Part shown: positions 1 through 6,200 of the stretch, piece after piece
Layout: each line of letters begins with the position of its first letter
How positions within the stretch are numbered: position 1 is the stretch's first letter
DNA from: Oscillospiraceae bacterium
Lineage (GTDB): Bacteria > Bacillota > Clostridia > Oscillospirales > Ruminococcaceae
DNA length: 9,135 nt
NCBI GenBank assembly: GCA_900762805.1
Contig: CAAFHY010000113.1
Span: forward strand, 1-9,135
Direction: 5' to 3'
The notes under the pieces: generated by a model
Told to the model about the DNA's origin: nothing
Seen by the model: the letters and a program-made list of their open reading frames with translations, nothing else
Database searches by the model: none
Program-made: the position numbers and the translations under genes

Positions 1-26
1 CCGTGCGCTACGGCACAGGGGTGCGG

Positions 27-52
27 GCCGGCGCTGACAGGGCGGCGCCGGC
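27..52. repeat. Inverted repeat, 8-bp perfect arms
   Basis: Arms at 27-34 (gccggcgc) and 45-52 (gcgccggc) are perfectly complementary around a 10-nt loop. There is no T-tract on either side, so this is not a standard terminator. The arms are pure GC, so chance is a real alternative. Confidence 0.45.
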
Positions 53-101
53 TGCAGGAGGCGGGAAAGGATCGGGCCGTGAAAAGCAGGGCAAGCCGGC
101 C

Positions 102-128
102 GCACAGCGCCGAAGCGCGGCGCTGTGC
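102..128. repeat. Inverted repeat, 10-bp perfect arms
   Basis: Arms at 102-111 (gcacagcgcc) and 119-128 (ggcgctgtgc) pair perfectly around a 7-nt loop. This would be a very stable RNA hairpin on either strand. No T-run follows it, so a terminator role is not supported. It could belong to a structured RNA or a small palindromic repeat element. Confidence 0.55.
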
Positions 129-305
129 ATCCAGAGCAGGCAAGGCGGCGGGGCTGTCCGAGCCGGGCGAAACGGGGCGATCTCATTTGATATATTTATA
201 AATGGGCCGCTTGACCGCGGGCGGTGAAGGCAAATGCCGGATACAAGAGGCAGAGGGCTGTGAAGGACGCGGCAAGGAGCATTGCGGAAAAGCCGCCGCG
301 GGAGG

Positions 306-348
306 CGGCACACCGGGCGGCAGTGAAAGGCAAAGGCACGGTGTGCCG
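306..348. repeat. Inverted repeat, 10-bp perfect arms
   Basis: Arms at 306-315 (cggcacaccg) and 339-348 (cggtgtgccg) pair perfectly around a 23-nt purine-rich loop. A smaller hairpin (gccgcc 292-297 with ggcggc 304-309) shares part of the left arm, so the two structures would exclude each other. Function unknown. Confidence 0.5.
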
Positions 349-451
349 TTCGGGCGGGAGGAGCTTGCCGTCCGTGCGTTCCTTGAACGGTGTCTTGCGC
401 CGGGCGGCGTTCCGCTCCGCGCAGAAAACGACGCGCAGGGATCCGCCGGCG

Positions 452-482
452 GGGAACGCCGGGAAAGCTACTTTCCGTTCCC
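452..482. repeat. Two-part inverted repeat upstream of the sigma-factor promoter
   Basis: The inner arms ggaaag (462-467) and ctttcc (471-476) close on a 3-nt loop. The outer arms gggaac (452-457) and gttccc (477-482) pair across a 4-nt bulge on the left (458-461). It ends just upstream of the expected -35 region of the TATAAT promoter at 519, so an operator or upstream regulatory site is conceivable. The left arm also resembles an ECF-type -35 element (GGAAC), with cgtt at 476-479 after an 18-nt spacer; this is only a weak match. Confidence 0.4.
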
Positions 483-495
483 GCGCAAAAGGGGG

Positions 496-524
496 TGTCG
501 CAGCCCGCCGGTTTATGGTATAAT
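496..524 (+). promoter_or_regulatory. Extended -10 promoter of the sigma/acyltransferase operon
   Basis: A perfect TATAAT lies at 519-524, preceded by TGG at 516-518, which gives the extended -10 motif TGnTATAAT. The expected -35 position (about 496-501, tgtcgc) is a poor match to TTGACA, as tolerated by extended -10 promoters. Transcription would start near 531, leaving a leader of about 108 nt before the sigma-factor ATG. This looks like a housekeeping (SigA-type) promoter. Confidence 0.7.
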
Positions 525-529
525 CAGGA

Positions 530-551
530 AAAGGCAGCGGACACTGCCTTT
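530..551 (+). other. Hairpin at the predicted 5' end of the operon transcript
   Basis: Arms at 530-537 (aaaggcag) and 544-551 (ctgccttt) pair perfectly around a 6-nt loop. The predicted transcription start falls at the first arm, so the mRNA would begin with this stem. A T-run at 563-568 sits 11 nt past the stem, too far for a standard terminator. It may stabilise the 5' end of the mRNA. Confidence 0.45.
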
Positions 552-638
552 CGGGCGTTAAATTTTTTCAATTTGCAGGCAACCGGCCGCCTCAAAAGTT
601 GTCTTTATAGGTGGAAGGCTCTGCGGAAAGGAACCGCC

Positions 639-1199
639 ATGGACGACTGCGATATCATCGCGCTCTATTGGGCGCGGGACGACCGGGCCATCGGAGAAAC
701 CGACGCTAAGTACGGCCGCTACTGCACGGCCATCTCGCTCAACATCCTCGGCAGTGCTGAGGACAGCGAGGAAAACGTCAACGACACCTATTGGCAGGCG
801 TGGAACGCCATGCCGCCGCAGCGGCCGGCGCTGCTGGGTGCCTTTGTCGGGCGGATCGCCCGCAATCTGGCGCTCAACCGCCGCAAGGCCGCCCGCGCCG
901 AAAAGCGCGGCGGCGGACTGCCGCCGCTGCCGCTTGACGAGCTGAGCGAATGTCTGCCCGATGGGCAGGCCGTTGACAGCCGGCTCGACGCGCAGGCGTT
1001 GGGAAAGAGTATAAGCGACTATCTGCGCGCCCAAAATGAAGATATGAGGCGGGTCTTCATCCGCCGCTACTTCAGCTTTGAGCCGGTAACGGCCATCGCC
1101 GCGTCGCTCGGCTTCAGCGAAAGCAAGGTAAAATCGATGCTGCTCCGCGCCCGTCGCGGTCTGCAGAAACATCTGGAAAGGGAGGGCTTTTTCCTGTGA
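639..1199 (+). CDS. ECF-like sigma-70 family RNA polymerase sigma factor
   Basis: A 186-residue protein that should direct RNA polymerase to a specific set of promoters. Region 2 covers about residues 5-90. It includes a region-2.2-like segment, DSEENVNDTYWQAWNAMPP (42-60), and a basic stretch at 80-90. A short acidic linker leads to region 4 (about 125-180), whose helix-turn-helix is around SLGFSESKVKSMLLRARRGL. There is no region 1 or 3, as in ECF-type factors. The ATG at 639 is chosen because GGAAAGGA (625-632) lies 6 nt upstream and the protein then starts at the family N-terminus; the open frame continues upstream to 390 only as unlike-coding sequence. The stop overlaps the next gene's start, implying translational coupling with its probable anti-sigma partner. 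Which promoters it recognises is unknown. Confidence 0.9.
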   Translation: MDDCDIIALYWARDDRAIGETDAKYGRYCTAISLNILGSAEDSEENVNDTYWQAWNAMPPQRPALLGAFVGRIARNLALNRRKAARAEKRGGGLPPLPLDELSECLPDGQAVDSRLDAQALGKSISDYLRAQNEDMRRVFIRRYFSFEPVTAIAASLGFSESKVKSMLLRARRGLQKHLEREGFFL

Positions 1200-1726
1200 A
1201 GAACGAATGGCTGGTAAACGCCGTCGGCCATATTGACGGCGATCTGCTTCAGGACGCTCTGACGGCCCGTCCCAAGCGCGTGACCTTCGCCGGCTGGCGG
1301 CGCTGGGGCGCGCTGGCGGCTTGTCTGGCGCTGCTTGTCGTGTCGGTATCGCTCTACGCGGCCGGCTCGGTGCGCGCCTCCCTTTACGGAACGCCCATTG
1401 GCCGCACGCCCCTTTCGGTGTCCGACCCCTCGCTGCCGGCTCCCGTGCGCATCGCTGACCCCGATCAGATTACCGAGCTGGAGCTGACACTGGAGCTGAC
1501 ACTGCGGCGGCCAACGGCGGTCACCGTTTCGGCAGGCGTCATCGGTCCGGCCGACGGCGCCCTCCCCTATGCCGACGGCAGCTGCTGCACGGCGCAGGGC
1601 AAGGTCACGATCATCTGGTACATCGAGGCCGCCGACCCGTCGGTCACCTATACGCTGAAGGCCGGCAGCAGGGTGCTGCTGCTCTCCTTCGAGCTTCCCG
1701 CCGGCTGGGTCATCCGACAGGCGTAG
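1196..1726 (+). CDS. Single-pass membrane protein, probable anti-sigma factor
   Basis: A 176-residue protein starting at a GTG that overlaps the sigma-factor stop by 4 nt (GTGA), with GGGAGG (1180-1185) 10 nt upstream. The N-terminal 35 residues are likely cytoplasmic and begin MKNEWLVNAVGHID, resembling the start of membrane proteins often encoded next to such sigma factors in Ruminococcaceae. One hydrophobic helix follows at about 38-57 (ALAACLALLVVSVSLYAAG), then a predicted extracytoplasmic part rich in beta-forming residues. No zinc-binding HxxxCxxC motif is visible, so it is not a standard ZAS anti-sigma factor. The role is inferred from position and topology: holding the sigma factor at the membrane and releasing it on an envelope signal. 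An in-frame 12-bp tandem duplication gives ELTLELTL at residues 96-103. Confidence 0.75.
   Translation: MKNEWLVNAVGHIDGDLLQDALTARPKRVTFAGWRRWGALAACLALLVVSVSLYAAGSVRASLYGTPIGRTPLSVSDPSLPAPVRIADPDQITELELTLELTLRRPTAVTVSAGVIGPADGALPYADGSCCTAQGKVTIIWYIEAADPSVTYTLKAGSRVLLLSFELPAGWVIRQA
1481..1504 (+). repeat. In-frame 12-bp tandem duplication
   Basis: Two perfect copies of gagctgacactg (1481-1492 and 1493-1504) encode ELTL twice inside the membrane protein. They are preceded by another gagctg at 1475-1480. The perfect identity suggests a recent slippage duplication. Confidence 0.85.
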
Positions 1727-1816
1727 CCCCTGCCGGCCCGGCGCCGCACAGTAGCCAGGGCCCCGCTCCTGCCGGTTCCCTTCCGCAGAGCCCCCAAAAA
1801 AGTTCTATTTTTAATT

Positions 1817-1823
1817 CAGGAGA
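1817..1823 (+). promoter_or_regulatory. Ribosome binding site of the lipoprotein gene
   Basis: The sequence caggaga sits 7 nt before the ATG at 1831, in an AT-rich patch (about 1796-1828) at the end of an otherwise GC-rich 104-nt spacer. The spacer has no clear terminator and no clear -35/-10 pair, so read-through from the sigma-factor promoter is likely. Confidence 0.7.
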
Positions 1824-1830
1824 CAAAACC

Positions 1831-2382
1831 ATGAAAAAACTCATCTGTCTGATGCTGACACTGACCCTTATGCTCAGTCTCGCCGCCTGCGGCGGCAGAC
1901 AGCCGCAGACGGGCGACGTCACGGCGCTCGATCTGCTCAAAAACGTCTGGAGCAGCTACAGCGACAGCGATAAATTCCCCGTCATCGGCGGCGACTACAA
2001 CAGCCCCGTCGAAGATGCCCCCGGCGCCTGCGATGTCAGCAAGGCCGAGGATCTGGACAGTATGCTGGGCATCCCCGCCGCCTCTGTGACACAGATCGAC
2101 GAGGCCGCCGCGCTCACTCACATGATGAACGCCAACACCTTTACGGCGGCCGCCTGCCATCGGAAATCCGACACCGACGCCGCCGCCTTTGCAAAAGCGC
2201 TGCGCGACAATCTTATGGACCGCCAGTGGATCTGCGGCTTTCCCGAAAAGCTGATGATCTACACCGTCGGCAGCTGCACTGTTTCGGCCTTCGGCGCGGC
2301 GGAGCTGCTTGACGTCTTTGCCGCCCGGCTGACGGCCTGCTACGGTGACGCCAAGCTGGTTTACGAGGAAAACATTCTGTAA
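1831..2382 (+). CDS. DUF4358-type lipoprotein
   Basis: A 183-residue secreted lipoprotein. It opens with a lysine-containing N-terminus, a hydrophobic stretch and the lipobox LAAC (17-20), so the mature protein should be lipid-anchored at C20 on the outer face of the membrane. The rest matches my knowledge of the DUF4358 family: an early helix (ALDLLKNVWSSY, 32-43), a central segment with LGIPAASV (79-86), and a C-terminal helix-strand region including RQWICGFPEKLMIYTVGS (131-148) and VSAFGAAELLDVFAARL. The biochemical role of DUF4358 is unknown. In related Clostridia such genes commonly lie beside MBOAT and DHHW genes, as here: only 18 nt separate it from the acyltransferase gene. An accessory or glycan-contact role in surface acetylation is an inference. 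Confidence 0.8.
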   Translation: MKKLICLMLTLTLMLSLAACGGRQPQTGDVTALDLLKNVWSSYSDSDKFPVIGGDYNSPVEDAPGACDVSKAEDLDSMLGIPAASVTQIDEAAALTHMMNANTFTAAACHRKSDTDAAAFAKALRDNLMDRQWICGFPEKLMIYTVGSCTVSAFGAAELLDVFAARLTACYGDAKLVYEENIL

Positions 2383-2400
2383 AGCCTTCGGGGGACGGCC

Positions 2401-3804
2401 ATGCTCTTTTCCAGCATCCCTTTTCTTTACTATTTTCTGCCCTGTGTGCTGATCGTCTACTTCGCGGCGCCCCGGCGGTTCAAAAACACGGTGCTGCTGC
2501 TCGCCAGCCTCGTCTTTTACGGCTGGGGCGAACCGAAATACCTGCTGTTCATGCTGCTGTCCATCGCGCAGGGCTATCTGTTCGGCCGGCTGATCGAGGC
2601 CTTCCGCGGCCGCGGCCGCTGGCCCGCGGTGTTCATGACGGCCTCGGCCGCCGTCAGCCTCGGTCTGCTGGGCGTCTGCAAATATGCCGATTTCTTTATC
2701 CGCAGCTTCAACGCCGTTACGGGGCTTTCCCTGCCGCTGCTGAACATCGCGCTGCCCATCGGCATCTCCTTTTACACCTTCCAGATCCTGAGCTATATCA
2801 TCGACGTCTACCGCGGAAGCGTACGGGCACAGCGAAGCTTCATCGACCTCGCGGCCTACATTTCGATGTTCCCGCAGCTCATCGCCGGCCCCATCGTGCG
2901 CTATGCCGACGTTGAGGGGCAGCTCAGGAGCCGCACCCACACGCTGGCCGGAGCGGCCGCAGGCGCGCGGCGCTTTCTCATCGGCCTCGCCAAAAAGGTG
3001 CTGCTGGCCAACCAGCTCTTTGCCCTTGTGTCAGCCTTCAAGGCCAGTGCCGACCGCTCGGTGCTGTTCTGCTGGCTCTATGCCGTCGCCTATACGCTCC
3101 ACATTTACTTCGACTTTTCGGGCTACAGCGATATGGCCATCGGCCTCGGCCGCATCTTCGGCTTTCAATTCATGGAAAACTTCAACTACCCGTATATTGC
3201 GGGCAGCATCACCGACTTCTGGCGGCGCTGGCACATCAGCCTCAGCACCTGGTTCCGGGACTACGTCTATATCCCGCTGGGCGGCAACCGGCACGGGCTG
3301 GCCAAGCAGCTGCGCAACATCGCCATTGTATGGCTGCTGACCGGTCTGTGGCACGGCGCCGACTGGAACTTTGTGCTGTGGGGGCTGCTCTATGCGCTGC
3401 TGCTGACGGCCGAAAAGCTGTTCCTGCTGCGCTTCTGGCAGCGGCACCGCGCCGCGGGGCACCTCTTTACGCTGCTTTTCGTGCTGCTCGGCTTTGTGCT
3501 GTTTGACGCTGACAGCCTCTCCGGCGCATTCGGCAGCATCGGCGCGCTGTTCGGTGCCGGCGGCCTGCCGGCCGTGTCGGCCGAGGCTGTCTACTATCTG
3601 AAAAGCTACGCCGTCGTGCTGGCGGTGGCCGTCGTCGGCTGCACGCCGCTGCCAGCGGCGGCCGTCAGAAGGCTGTCGGCCGGTAAAACGGGGCAAAGGC
3701 TGCTCAATCTGGCCGAGCCGGCCGCGCTGTCGGCGCTGCTGCTGATGGTGACTGCCTTTCTGGTTGACGGCTCGTTCAATCCCTTTCTCTATTTCCGCTT
3801 TTAG
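2401..3804 (+). CDS. MBOAT family O-acyltransferase (AlgI/DltB-like)
   Basis: A 467-residue polytopic membrane protein. MBOAT proteins transfer acyl groups, usually acetyl, from a cytoplasmic donor across the membrane to polysaccharides or teichoic acids. The AlgI-type signature is clear: MFPQLIAGPIVRY (156-168), YFDFSGYSDMAIGLGRIFGF (236-255), NFNYPY (260-265), TDFWRRWHISLSTWFRDYVY (271-290) and the catalytic GLWHGADWNFVLWG (315-328). The invariant histidine is H318, and the second conserved histidine is H278. The length is normal for AlgI relatives. A weak ribosome binding site (gggga, 2391-2395) precedes the start. The stop codon overlaps the AGGAGG of the next gene, so the acyltransferase and the DHHW protein are tightly coupled, matching the AlgI plus AlgJ/AlgX pairing of alginate acetylation. 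DltB is a less likely identity because no dltA, dltC or dltD is nearby. Confidence 0.93.
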   Translation: MLFSSIPFLYYFLPCVLIVYFAAPRRFKNTVLLLASLVFYGWGEPKYLLFMLLSIAQGYLFGRLIEAFRGRGRWPAVFMTASAAVSLGLLGVCKYADFFIRSFNAVTGLSLPLLNIALPIGISFYTFQILSYIIDVYRGSVRAQRSFIDLAAYISMFPQLIAGPIVRYADVEGQLRSRTHTLAGAAAGARRFLIGLAKKVLLANQLFALVSAFKASADRSVLFCWLYAVAYTLHIYFDFSGYSDMAIGLGRIFGFQFMENFNYPYIAGSITDFWRRWHISLSTWFRDYVYIPLGGNRHGLAKQLRNIAIVWLLTGLWHGADWNFVLWGLLYALLLTAEKLFLLRFWQRHRAAGHLFTLLFVLLGFVLFDADSLSGAFGSIGALFGAGGLPAVSAEAVYYLKSYAVVLAVAVVGCTPLPAAAVRRLSAGKTGQRLLNLAEPAALSALLLMVTAFLVDGSFNPFLYFRF

Positions 3805-3808
3805 GAGG
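3803..3808 (+). promoter_or_regulatory. Ribosome binding site overlapping the MBOAT stop codon
   Basis: A perfect AGGAGG uses the last two bases of the TAG stop (3802-3804) and lies 5 nt before the ATG at 3814. This layout favours translational coupling of the acyltransferase and the DHHW protein. Confidence 0.85.
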
Positions 3809-3813
3809 CGCAC

Positions 3814-4911
3814 ATGACCGAAAAGCTCAAAAACATCGTGACGGTGGCGCTGCTGGGAGCCCTGCTGCTGACGCTTTCGGCGTGGGCCGTCGTCAAGCCC
3901 GCCGACGCTCTGTCGGAGAGCGAGCGCCGCCCGCTGGCGCAGCTGCCGGCCCTTTCGGGGCAGTCGCTGCTGTCGGGCCGCTTTATGGAGCAGTTCGAAA
4001 GCTACGCCCCCGACCAGTTCCCGCTGCGCGAGCAGTTCCGCTCGCTCAAGGCCTTCGCCGTGCTCGACCTGTTCCGTGAGAAGGACAACAACGGCATCTA
4101 TCTCTCCGGCGGCTCGGCCGTCAAGCTCGAATATCCGCTCAGGGAAAGCTCGATCGCCCACGCCGCCGAGCGCTTTGGGTATATCTATGACCGTTACCTC
4201 GCGCCCGCCGGCTCCCGCGTCTTTCTGTCGGTCGTGCCCGATAAAAACTGCTACCTGGCGGCCGACAGCGGCTATCCGTCGCTCGACTATCAAAAGCTGA
4301 CCGAACAGCTTCGGAGCGCTCTGCCGGCGTTCTCCTATATCGACCTTTTCCCGCTGCTTGACGGCGACAGCTACTACCGCACCGATATCCACTGGCGGCA
4401 GGAGAAGCTGCCCGGCGTTGCGGCGCACATCGCCGCCGCAATGGGCGCGGCGCTGACGGGCGGCTATACCGAAAAAACGCTCGGCCGGCCCTTCTACGGC
4501 GTCTACTACGGGCAGGCGGCGCTGCCGCTCGCGCCCGACGAGCTGCGCTATCTCACCAGCCCCGCGCTCGACGGCTGCACCGTCTATAACCATGAGACAC
4601 AAAAAACGACCGGTCTCTACGATATGGACAAGGCGGCCGGGAACGATCCCTATGCGCTGTTCCTGTCCGGCTCGGTGTCGCTGCTGACCATTGAAAACCC
4701 CCATGCCGCCGACCGCGAGCTGATCGTCTTCCGCGATTCGTTCGGCAGCAGCCTTTTACCCCTACTGGCCAAGACCTACCGCCGCATCACGCTGGTGGAT
4801 ATCCGCTATCTCGCCAGCGCCCGCCTTGCCGACTTTATCGAATTCAACGGGCAGGACGTGCTGTTCCTTTACAGCGTGCCGGTGCTCAACAACAGCGAAA
4901 CCCTCAAATGA
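3814..4911 (+). CDS. DHHW family protein, AlgX/AlgJ-like
   Basis: A 365-residue protein with one N-terminal membrane helix (about 8-27) and the remainder outside the cell. DHHW proteins are related to AlgX and AlgJ, SGNH-like enzymes that take acetyl groups delivered by an MBOAT partner and attach them to an exported polysaccharide. Family features include LSESERRPLAQLP (33-45), a FMEQFESYAPDQFPLREQF block (57-75), YLSGG (96-100) and VVPDKNCYLA (140-149). The motif TDIHW (190-194) matches the D-x-H-W catalytic motif; here the family's usual first histidine is isoleucine (I192). The segment VFRDSFGSS (305-313) is the likely nucleophile block, with S309 the candidate serine and D191/H193 completing the triad. 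A strong terminator follows 20 nt after the stop, so this is the last gene of the operon. The acetylated polymer is not identifiable from this window. Confidence 0.88.
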   Translation: MTEKLKNIVTVALLGALLLTLSAWAVVKPADALSESERRPLAQLPALSGQSLLSGRFMEQFESYAPDQFPLREQFRSLKAFAVLDLFREKDNNGIYLSGGSAVKLEYPLRESSIAHAAERFGYIYDRYLAPAGSRVFLSVVPDKNCYLAADSGYPSLDYQKLTEQLRSALPAFSYIDLFPLLDGDSYYRTDIHWRQEKLPGVAAHIAAAMGAALTGGYTEKTLGRPFYGVYYGQAALPLAPDELRYLTSPALDGCTVYNHETQKTTGLYDMDKAAGNDPYALFLSGSVSLLTIENPHAADRELIVFRDSFGSSLLPLLAKTYRRITLVDIRYLASARLADFIEFNGQDVLFLYSVPVLNNSETLK

Positions 4912-4930
4912 GCCGCCGGCGCCCGACGCG

Positions 4931-4967
4931 GGAGGCCCCGTCCAGGCCGGACGGGGCCTCCTTTTTT
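4931..4967 (+). terminator. Intrinsic terminator of the five-gene operon
   Basis: A perfect 13-bp stem (4931-4943 with 4949-4961), a 5-nt loop (aggcc) and a run of six T (4962-4967) follow the DHHW stop by 19 nt. Confidence 0.96.
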
Positions 4968-5006
4968 GCGAAAAGCCGAAAATATTGCCGGCGGCGCGCC
5001 GCGCGC

Positions 5007-5035
5007 ATGACATCTGCTGCGGAATATGGTAAAAT
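5007..5035 (+). promoter_or_regulatory. SigA-type promoter of the DUF362-glpK unit
   Basis: The -35 element ATGACA (5007-5012, five of six matches to TTGACA) and the -10 element TAAAAT (5030-5035) are separated by exactly 17 nt. TGG immediately before the -10 (5027-5029) makes it an extended -10. Transcription should start near 5042, giving a short leader of about 27 nt. No operator-like palindrome or catabolite-response element is obvious beside it. Confidence 0.85.
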
Positions 5036-5056
5036 AGAGACAGCAAGCAAAATTTC

Positions 5057-5061
5057 GGAGG
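5057..5061 (+). promoter_or_regulatory. Ribosome binding site that decides the DUF362 start
   Basis: GGAGG at 5057-5061 lies only 1 nt before the upstream ATG at 5063 but 7 nt before the in-frame ATG at 5069. The spacing favours 5069. Confidence 0.8.
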
Positions 5062-5068
5062 AATGTCT

Positions 5069-6172
5069 ATGGTAAGCAAGGTTTATTTTACCGATTTTCA
5101 CATCGGCTTGGGGACCACCATTCTGGAGCGCTTTGAAAAGATGCTCCGCCGGGCCGGGCTGAACGACATGCCGCTCAAGGGCAAGCTGACCGCCATCAAG
5201 CTCCATTTCGGCGAGCTGGGCAATCTGGCCTACCTGCGCCCCAACTATGCGCGCATCGTGGCCGATGTCGTCAGGCAGGCCGGCGGCATCCCCTTCCTGA
5301 CCGACTGCAACACCCTCTATGTCGGCAGCCGCAAAAATGCCGTCGAGCATCTCGATACGGCCTATGCCAACGGCTTCTCGCCGCTGACCACCGGCTGCCA
5401 TGTCATCATCGCCGACGGCCTGCGCGGCCTCGATGAGGTGCTCATCCCCGTCAATGGAGCCTACGTCCGCGAGGCCAAGATCGGATCGGCCATCGCCGAG
5501 GCCGAGGCGCTCATCTCGCTGACCCATTTCAAGGGGCACGAATCGACCGGCTTCGGCGGCGCGCTCAAAAATCTCGGCATGGGCAGCGGCAGCCGCGCCG
5601 GCAAGATGGAGATGCACTCCTCCGGCAAGCCGAGCGTCGCTTATACCGAACGCTGCGTCGGCTGCGGCCGCTGTGTGCGCATCTGCGCCCACGGCGCGCC
5701 GCGCGTGGAAAACGGCAAGGCCGCCATCGACCAGAACAAATGCGTCGGCTGCGGCCGCTGCATCGGCGCCTGCCCGACCGACGCCATCGAGGCCGGCGAC
5801 AACCACAGCAATGAGATCCTGCTGAAAAAGATCGACGAATATACCAAAGCCGTGGTGGCCGGCAAGCCCTGCTTCCACATCGCCGTCGTCTGCGACGTAT
5901 CGCCTGTCTGCGACTGCCGCGCCGACAACGACCTGCCCATCATCCCCAACGTCGGCATGTTTGCCTCCCTCGACCCTGTGGCGCTCGACCGCGCCTGCGT
6001 CGATGCCTGCAACCGGATGCCGCGCATCGTCGGCTCGGCGGCCGACAGGCATGACGGCCGCTCCGACCTGTTCGACGCCGTCAACCCCGGCACTGACTGG
6101 CGTGTCGGGCTGGATTACGCCGAAGAGCTCGGCCTCGGCTCGCAGCAGTACGAGCTGATCACCATCCGCTGA
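5069..6172 (+). CDS. DUF362 domain protein with two [4Fe-4S] ferredoxin motifs
   Basis: A 367-residue, probably cytoplasmic iron-sulfur protein. The DUF362 domain spans most of the chain, with the family segments KLHFGELGN (44-52), [12 protein letters not shown] (78-88), [20 protein letters not shown] (151-170), [16 protein letters not shown] (281-296) and [13 protein letters not shown] (300-312). A ferredoxin-like insert carries two CxxCxxCxxxC motifs: C196, C199, C202, C206 and C225, C228, C231, C235. The second ends in the usual CP. The first has CA in place of CP. The insert should bind two [4Fe-4S] clusters for electron transfer. The enzymatic role of DUF362 proteins is not established, and many are annotated only as 4Fe-4S binding proteins. 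It starts from its own strong promoter and sits 28 nt before glpK, so the two are probably co-transcribed. A redox role linked to glycerol use is speculative. Confidence 0.9.
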   Translation: MVSKVYFTDFHIGLGTTILERFEKMLRRAGLNDMPLKGKLTAIKLHFGELGNLAYLRPNYARIVADVVRQAGGIPFLTDCNTLYVGSRKNAVEHLDTAYANGFSPLTTGCHVIIADGLRGLDEVLIPVNGAYVREAKIGSAIAEAEALISLTHFKGHESTGFGGALKNLGMGSGSRAGKMEMHSSGKPSVAYTERCVGCGRCVRICAHGAPRVENGKAAIDQNKCVGCGRCIGACPTDAIEAGDNHSNEILLKKIDEYTKAVVAGKPCFHIAVVCDVSPVCDCRADNDLPIIPNVGMFASLDPVALDRACVDACNRMPRIVGSAADRHDGRSDLFDAVNPGTDWRVGLDYAEELGLGSQQYELITIR

Positions 6173-6200
6173 GCCGCGCCGCACGAAAGGAGCCAGCATC

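Larger units (their letters stand above)
1..518. other. Gene-free, hairpin-rich leader region
   Basis: No convincing gene lies here. The open frames on both strands give arginine-, alanine- and glycine-rich translations with no recognisable domain and no well-placed ribosome binding site. The plus strand is G-rich, unlike the C-rich coding strands of the genes in this window. A short AT-rich island at 185-203 breaks the GC-rich background, but I could not match a -35/-10 pair to it on either strand. Several inverted repeats (27-52, 102-128, 292-309, 306-348, 452-482) make this more structured than its neighbours. It may be an intergenic spacer, the remains of a decayed gene, or a structured RNA; the sequence alone does not decide. 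Confidence 0.6.

Noticed and set aside
181..240. Promoter in the AT-rich island (TTGATA 187-192, TATA-like elements, TTGACC 211-216)
   Set aside because: No -35/-10 pair with 15-19 nt spacing could be assembled on either strand.
3..561. Small plus- and minus-strand frames in the first 560 nt
   Set aside because: Their translations are R/A/G-rich with no conserved pattern, no suitable ribosome binding site and no codon use like the real genes.
530..568. Attenuator or terminator formed by the 530-551 hairpin and the T-run at 563-568
   Set aside because: The T-run begins 11 nt after the stem, too far for intrinsic termination.
1816..2940. Long minus-strand open frame of 374 codons
   Set aside because: It is antisense to the lipoprotein and MBOAT genes, which have clear motifs. 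The translation is rich in D, G, Q, R and H, typical of the complement of GC-rich codons.
3031..4704. Minus-strand open frame of 557 codons
   Set aside because: It is a shadow of the MBOAT and DHHW genes, with no recognisable domain and a low-complexity Q/R/H-rich translation.
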